Assembly: GCF_022965805.1 (NCBI RefSeq)
Contig: NW_027330835.1
Coordinates: 169,248 to 233,247, forward strand
Length of the DNA stretch: 64,000 nt
Reading direction: 5' to 3'
From: Primulina eburnea
Lineage: Eukaryota; Streptophyta; Magnoliopsida; Lamiales; Gesneriaceae
Shown here: positions 58,680 through 64,000 of the stretch, one piece after another
Layout: every line of letters starts with the position of its first letter
How positions within the stretch are numbered: the stretch's first letter is position 1
Translations under genes and position numbers: made by a program
The notes under the pieces: model-generated
Seen by the model: only the letters and a program-made list of their open reading frames with translations
What the model was told of the DNA's origin: nothing
Databases searched by the model: none

Positions 58680-60953
58680 TGTTAGAGTAGGTGCCCGTCG
58701 AGCCAAGTGTTGGCCGAGTGTTCACAATGAAACTCTATGTATAAGCAATCTTTATTTTAATAATATTTGAAATTATTACTTTGGCACATCTTTATCTGTA
58801 TACCCATGCTAGTTGCATAGATAAAGCCCTTGAATATACAAATAGTAGAAAGAATATGATATGCTCATATGATGAGTATCATGAAACTCATATTTGTAAT
58901 ACTGTATATTCTAAACGGTTCCTAGTCGATTCAGCCGCCACTAAGAAGGATATAGGCCGCTAGAGTTAGAGACTAGTATCTGCGATGTGAGTACCATGTT
59001 TCATTGGTAAGGGACACTGTGATGTCCGAACATTCAGATAGGTGCTCCTTGTACAGTGCACTGAACAACCCTCCATAAAAAGACTTTCCAAGTGGTTCTC
59101 ACTTATCGAGTGGAAATGTCCTAGTTTATGGTTGTACAGAATTAGTCCTTATGACCCGGGACAACATTGAGAATCTATGTGCTAGAATTACCCTTTTACC
59201 ATTGGTTACCGACTCTCAGTGGGGTCATTAGGGTTGCAAAGGTGTGTTTGGTGCTTCCTGTTGCCGAACACGACCCTAGCGAGTCGATAGTCTTGCAATT
59301 GTATCAGTCAGTGGCTATTCATCACCCGCCTATACCTTCTCGTGTATGGGATATGCCTTAGGTGTGTATAATAATGTGTAATGATAGGCTCCGGAAATCT
59401 TCTGGGCCAGAGTTAAGTGGTGGGTAATTTATGAAAGGGTTTCATAGAATTACACCATCGAATGCAAACTACGACATGAACACAATAGTAGATCTGATTC
59501 ATTGACAAACCTCGAATAAAACCAATGGTTGTCCGGAAATCGATGCAGGATATAAGTGAGTTGAAGGGACCGGTATCTATAAACAGCTACTAACCATAAT
59601 AGCATATGGTTCTTGCAGAGGCCACTAATCAATCTATAACCTTAGGGAAAAAAAAAAAAAAACTCAATGTAAGCGATGCTGCTATGGTGGTTTAACATGA
59701 TTGGTTTGCACCAATGTATTATCAGGAACTGTGGTGTTCTGACGTTCTTATTATCAAGGTGTTGATAAATAAGAATGGAGCAATTGGGGTATGCTCATAT
59801 AAGGACATGTTAAGTCCGAATCACATAGAGATGTGAACCCACGGCTAGTTGTATCAATGAACCATCGAGTGCCACACAAGTACTAGCTTTCTAGATCCCG
59901 TTGAGAAGTAAAAATAGTTCAATGTGTTGAACGGCTTATAAAGGAGTTTATAAGCGTAAAGAAAATTAGAAGTATGACTTCTATAAAGGAGAAAATATTT
60001 CAATGTGTTGAACGACTTATAAATGAGTTTATAAGTGTAAAGAAAAATGGAAGTATGACTTCTATTAGAGAAATGTAAATTTTAATTTATGGAAGTGTTC
60101 CTAAATTAAAATTTGGCCAAGTGAATAATGTATTTGAAAATTGTGATTTTAATAAACATTATTATGGACTAAATTAAATTAATTCAAGTGTTGAATTAAT
60201 TTAACACTAATGGGTCTAGTAGAGTCCAAATAATTAAATTAATTCAAGTGTTGGATTAATTAAATCATATTGGGTCTTGTAGAGCCCAATAATAAAATAA
60301 TTATTAAACCAGTGGGCTTGAGTAAAATCAAGTAATTAGTAAATGGTCTCAAATGGGTTTGAGACATTTAAATAAAGTCCATGGGCTTTGTAAATGTTAC
60401 AAGCCCACTTACATTGCATGCTTGGGAGGTGGAGGGTTCGAGAATACTTTTGAATAAAAAATTGCATGGCATGCAACTTTTTCACTTTTGCTTTTTGCAA
60501 CACCAAGACATAAAAAATTAATTCATTCTCCTCTCTCCCTCCAAGTGAGATGGCCGAAACTTCCCATTGTTCTCTCCTCCATATTTTCTTCATTTTTGTT
60601 CTTCAATTTGTTGAGGAACATCACACTTCTCAAAGATAAATCCTTTTATTTTTCTAGGGCAAAATAAAAGGGGATCTACCTAGTTGGTGGTGGGCCTAAT
60701 TTGAAGGAAAGATTCAAGGAGGAGGAAGCTTGTAGATTGCCATTCCTTTCAAGAGCTAAGGTGTTTACACCTTAGTTGGAGCCATAAAATCAATCTTTGT
60801 GATTGATAGGTAATTTCTCAACACCCTATGCTTGAAAGTTGAGATTTTCGTATATGCTACACTAGTACACAAGGTGGCCGAACTTTTCATGTAAAAATCG
60901 AAATATTTTGAGCTTCCGTTGTGCATTTCGGTCACCTAAATCGATCCCTTTCA
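58680..60953 (+). repeat. 3' LTR of copia-2, with an indel-rich patch
   Basis: At 2274 bp this LTR is about 114 bp longer than the 5' LTR. Nearly all the extra length lies in about 59180-59740, where small insertions occur every few bases, including a run of 15 A or more near 59648. The rest is almost identical to the 5' LTR. No gene is seen. Confidence 0.9.
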
Positions 60954-61147
60954 GTCTCATTCTACCGCAGGTGCGGTGTGGCTACGGGAATTTTACTAAC
61001 TTGCTGCCCATTGCACCGCGGGTACGGTGCTTGCCAGACCGCGGGAGCGGTCTTGCACGGCTAACATTTCATATTTTATCGCATCATTTCGCCCCGTCTG
61101 TTCTTGCGTTTCGTATTCAACTATCTACAAGAATCTCAGGCATTACA
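60954..61147 (-). repeat. Gypsy-D LTR, right end
   Basis: It starts with the right TSD of copia-2 and ends CAGGCATTACA at 61147, the standard end of the gypsy LTRs here. It carries CGC-N4-GCG-type motifs at 60965 (partner of 43866) and a pair at 61016/61039 (23 bp). On the minus strand this is the first part of the LTR, and it is preceded by array DNA rather than a polypurine tract. Confidence 0.82.
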
Positions 61148-64000
61148 ATCTATCCACAACAACAAAAATAGAATCCCTCCCCTTCTTAGTCCTAGGCAAC
61201 CCCAAAATAAAGTCCATAGAAATGTCAATCCAAGTTCTATTTAAGAATAGCACGCAAAAGTATTCCCAAAGTTCTATTGACAACTTCAGTTTGTCTATCC
61301 GTTTGAGGATGACAAGTAGTAGAAAACAACAATATTGTGCCAAGTTTAGCCCATAAAGTCTTCCAAAAGTAACTCAAGAATTTAACATCGCGACCAGAAA
61401 CAATAGTCCTAGGCATGCCATGCAACCTAACGACTTCTCTAAAGAACAAATCCGCAATGTTTGAAGCATCATCGGTTTTATGACAAGCTATAAAATGTGC
61501 CATCTTAGAGAATCTATCCACAACAACAAAAATAGAATCCCTCCCCTTCTTAGTCCTAGGCAACCCCAAAATAAAGTCCATAGAAATGTAAATCCAAGTT
61601 CTTCTTAAGAATATCACGCAAAAGTGTTCCCAAAGTTCTATTGACAACTTCAGTTTGTCCATCCGTTTGAGGATGACAAGTAGTAGAAAACAACAATTTT
61701 GTGCCAAGTTTAGCCCATAAAGTATTCCAAAAGTTACTCAAGAATTTAACATCACGACCAGAAACAATAGTCCTAGGCATGCCATGCAACCTAACGACTT
61801 CTCTGAATAACAAATCCGCAATGTTTGAAGCATCATCGGTTTTATGACAAGCTATAAAATATGCCATCTTAGAGAATCTATCCACAACAACAAAAATAGA
61901 ATCCCTCCCCTTCTTAGTCCTAGGCAACCCCAAAATATAGTCCATAGAAATGTCAATCCAAGTTTTATTTAATAATAGCACGCAAAAATGTTCCCAAAGT
62001 TCTATTGACAACTTCAGTTTGTCCATCCGTTTGAGGATGAGAAGTAGTAGAAAACAACAATTTTGTGCCAAGTTTAGCCCATAAAGTCTTCCAAAAGTAA
62101 CTCAAGAATTTAAAATCGCGACCAGAAACAATAGTCCTAGGCATGCCATGCAACCTAACGACTTCTCTAAAGAACAAATCCGCAATGTTTGAAGCATCAT
62201 CGGTTTTATGACAAGCTATAAAATGTGCCATCTTAGAGAATCTATCCACAACAACAAAAATAGAATCCCTCCCCTTCTTAGTCCTAGGCAACCCCAAAAT
62301 AAAGTCCATAAAAATATTAATCCAAGTTCTTCTTAAGAATAGCACGCAAAAGTGTTCCCAAAGTTCTATTGACAACTTCAGTTTGTTCATCCGTTTGAGG
62401 ATGACAAGTAGTAGAAAACAACAATTTTGTGCCTAGTTTATCCCATAAAGTCTTCCAAAAGTATCTCAAGAATTTAACATCGCGACCAGAAACAATAGTC
62501 CTAGGCATGCCATGCAACCTAGCGACTTCTCTAAAGAACAAATCCGCCATGTTTGAAGCATCATCGGGTTTATGACAAGCTATATAATTTGCCATCTTAG
62601 AGAATCTATCCACAACAACAAAAATAGAATCCCTCCCCTTCTTAGTCCTAGGCAACTCCAAAGTAAAGTCCATAGAAATGTCAATCCAAGTTCTTTATAA
62701 GAATAGCACGCAAAAGTGTTCCCAAAGTTCTATTGACAACTTCAGTTTGTCCATCCTTTTGAGGATGACAAGTAGTAGAAAACAACAATTTTGTGCCAAG
62801 TTTAGCCCATAAAGTCTTCCAAAAGTAACTCAAGAATTTAACATCGCGACCAGAAACAATAGTCCTAGGCATGCCATGCAACCTAACGACTTCTCTAAAG
62901 AACAAATCCGCAATGTTTGAAGCATCATCGGTTTTATGACAAGCTATAAAATGTGCCATCTTAGAGAATCTATCCACAACAACAAAAATAGAATCCCTCC
63001 CCTTCTTAGTCCTAGGCAACCCCAAAATAAAGTCGATAGAAATGTAAATCCAAGTTCTTCTTAAGAATATCACGCAAAAGTGTTCCCAAAGTTCTATTGA
63101 CAACTTCAGTTTGTCCATCCGTTTGAGGATGACAAGTAGTAGAAAACAACAATTTTGTGCCAAGTTTAGCCCATAAAGTATTCCAAAAGTTACTCAAGAA
63201 TTTAACATCACGACCAGAAACAATAGTCCTAGGCATGCCATGCAACCTAACGACTTCTCTGAATAACAAATCCGCAATGTTTGAAGCATCATCGGTTTTA
63301 TGACAAGCTATAAAATGTGTCATCTTAGAGAATCTATCCACAACAACAAAACTAGAATCCCTCCCCTTCTTAGTCCTAGGCAACCCCAAAATAAAGTCCA
63401 TAGAAATGTAAATCCAAGTTCTTCTTAAGAATAGCATGCAAAAGTGTTCCCAAAGTTCTATTGACAACTTCAGTTTGTTCATCCGTTTGAGGATGACAAG
63501 TAGTAGAAAACAACAATTTTGTGCCTAGTTTATCCCATAAAGTCTTCCAAAAGTATCTCAAGAATTTAACATCGCGACCAGAAACAATAGTCCTAGGCAT
63601 GCCATGCAACCTAGCGACTTCTCTAAAGAACAAATCCGCCATGTTTGAAGCATCATCGGGTTTATGACAAGCTATATAATTTGCCATCTTAGAGAATCTA
63701 TCCACAACAACAAAAATAGAATCCCTCCCCTTCTTAGTCCTAGGCAACTCCAAAGTAAAGTCCATAGAAATGTCAATCCAAGTTCTTTATAAGAATAGCA
63801 CGCAAAAGTGTTCCCAAAGTTCTATTGACAACTTCAGTTTGTCCATCCTTTTGAGGATGACAAGTAGTAGAAAACAACAATTTTGTGCCAAGTTTAGCCC
63901 ATAAAGTCTTCCAAAAGTAACTCAAGAATTTAACATCGCGACCAGAAACAATAGTCCTAGGCATGCCATGCAACCTAACGACTTCTCTAAAGAACAAATC
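61148..64000 (-). repeat. Tandem array of 364-bp units derived from a gypsy integrase core
   Basis: Units begin at 61148, 61512, 61876, 62240, 62604, 62968, 63332 and 63696, each exactly 364 bp apart: seven full units and a partial one reaching the window end. On the minus strand each unit encodes the integrase core from (T)[16 protein letters not shown] through [30 protein letters not shown] and [14 protein letters not shown] to LLRAILKKN. Because 364 is not a multiple of 3, the frame shifts by one at each boundary, so each unit gives a separate 118-171-codon frame overlapping the next. Units share more than 90% identity by eye. In every unit the expected catalytic Asp in VSDRD is Gly. It is not a functional gene. 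Confidence 0.93.

Larger units (their letters stand above)
43882..60953 (+). mobile_element. Copia-2: integrase-deleted Ty1/copia element with gypsy-C in its 5' LTR
   Basis: The TSD GTCTC is perfect (43877-43881, 60954-60958). The 5' LTR is 43882-45775 plus 53341-53611, split by gypsy-C. Then follow primer-binding site, a 1.8-kb leader, gag, a protease remnant joined to the integrase C-terminus, RT, RNase H, polypurine tract and 3' LTR 58680-60953. Many frameshifts are present. The integrase core is missing at the same junction as in copia-mid. Confidence 0.94.

Noticed and set aside
61143..64000. Seven or more separate integrase genes
   Set aside because: The frames overlap, shift by one at each 364-bp boundary and all lack a catalytic Asp; they are repeat units, not genes.

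Overview
This window is angiosperm-type plant DNA made entirely of transposable elements. I see no host gene, no RNA gene and no prokaryotic feature. The evidence is Ty1/copia and Ty3/gypsy polyproteins with plant-type domain order, long TG...CA LTRs, 5-bp target-site duplications (TSDs), and primer-binding sites complementary to initiator methionine tRNA (TGGTATCAGAGC).

The layout is a nest of insertions up to six levels deep. Level 0 is a tandem array of 364-bp units derived from a gypsy integrase core (61148 to the window end). Level 1 is an LTR of a gypsy family I call D, seen in three pieces (5542-6215, 43818-43881, 60954-61147). It joins the array directly, with no polypurine tract. Copia-1 (1-5541, partial, + strand), gypsy-A (6216-43817, - strand, TSD GTCGA) and copia-2 (43882-60953, + strand, TSD GTCTC) all sit in that LTR. 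Gypsy-A carries copia-mid (8911-36292, - strand, TSD ATACT) and a solo gypsy LTR (37750-39989, TSD CAATC). Copia-mid carries a nearly intact Tekay/Del-like chromovirus (10968-18800, - strand, TSD GTTGT) and gypsy-B (20862-30909, + strand, TSD ACTTT). Gypsy-B carries a solo copia LTR (25058-27119, TSD TTATT). Copia-2 carries gypsy-C in its 5' LTR (45776-53340, - strand, TSD TTGGT).

Only two coding sets are close to intact. The chromovirus at 10968-18800 has one single-base deletion in its gag-pol frame. Copia-1 has one 2-bp insertion in reverse transcriptase. Gypsy-A, -B and -C all keep gag plus degenerate protease and integrase but lack the reverse transcriptase/RNase H core. Copia-mid and copia-2 share one in-frame deletion of the integrase core. 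Both groups therefore look like non-autonomous lineages that moved with enzymes supplied by relatives.

Two signals look least like standard annotation. First, five gypsy LTR families carry, just upstream of the TATA box, three to six pairs of a CGC-N4-GCG palindrome. The N4 core is family-specific (ATAT, CCGG/CCGA, TCGG/TCGA, GGGT), but the spacing within a pair is always 22-23 bp. One pair regains its 22-bp spacing only when the copia-2 insertion is removed in silico. Second, the 364-bp array is a young satellite with a trimeric higher-order period. Every unit carries the same Asp-to-Gly change at a catalytic integrase position, and the whole 61-kb nest appears to sit inside it. Identity and divergence figures are counts by eye, not alignments.
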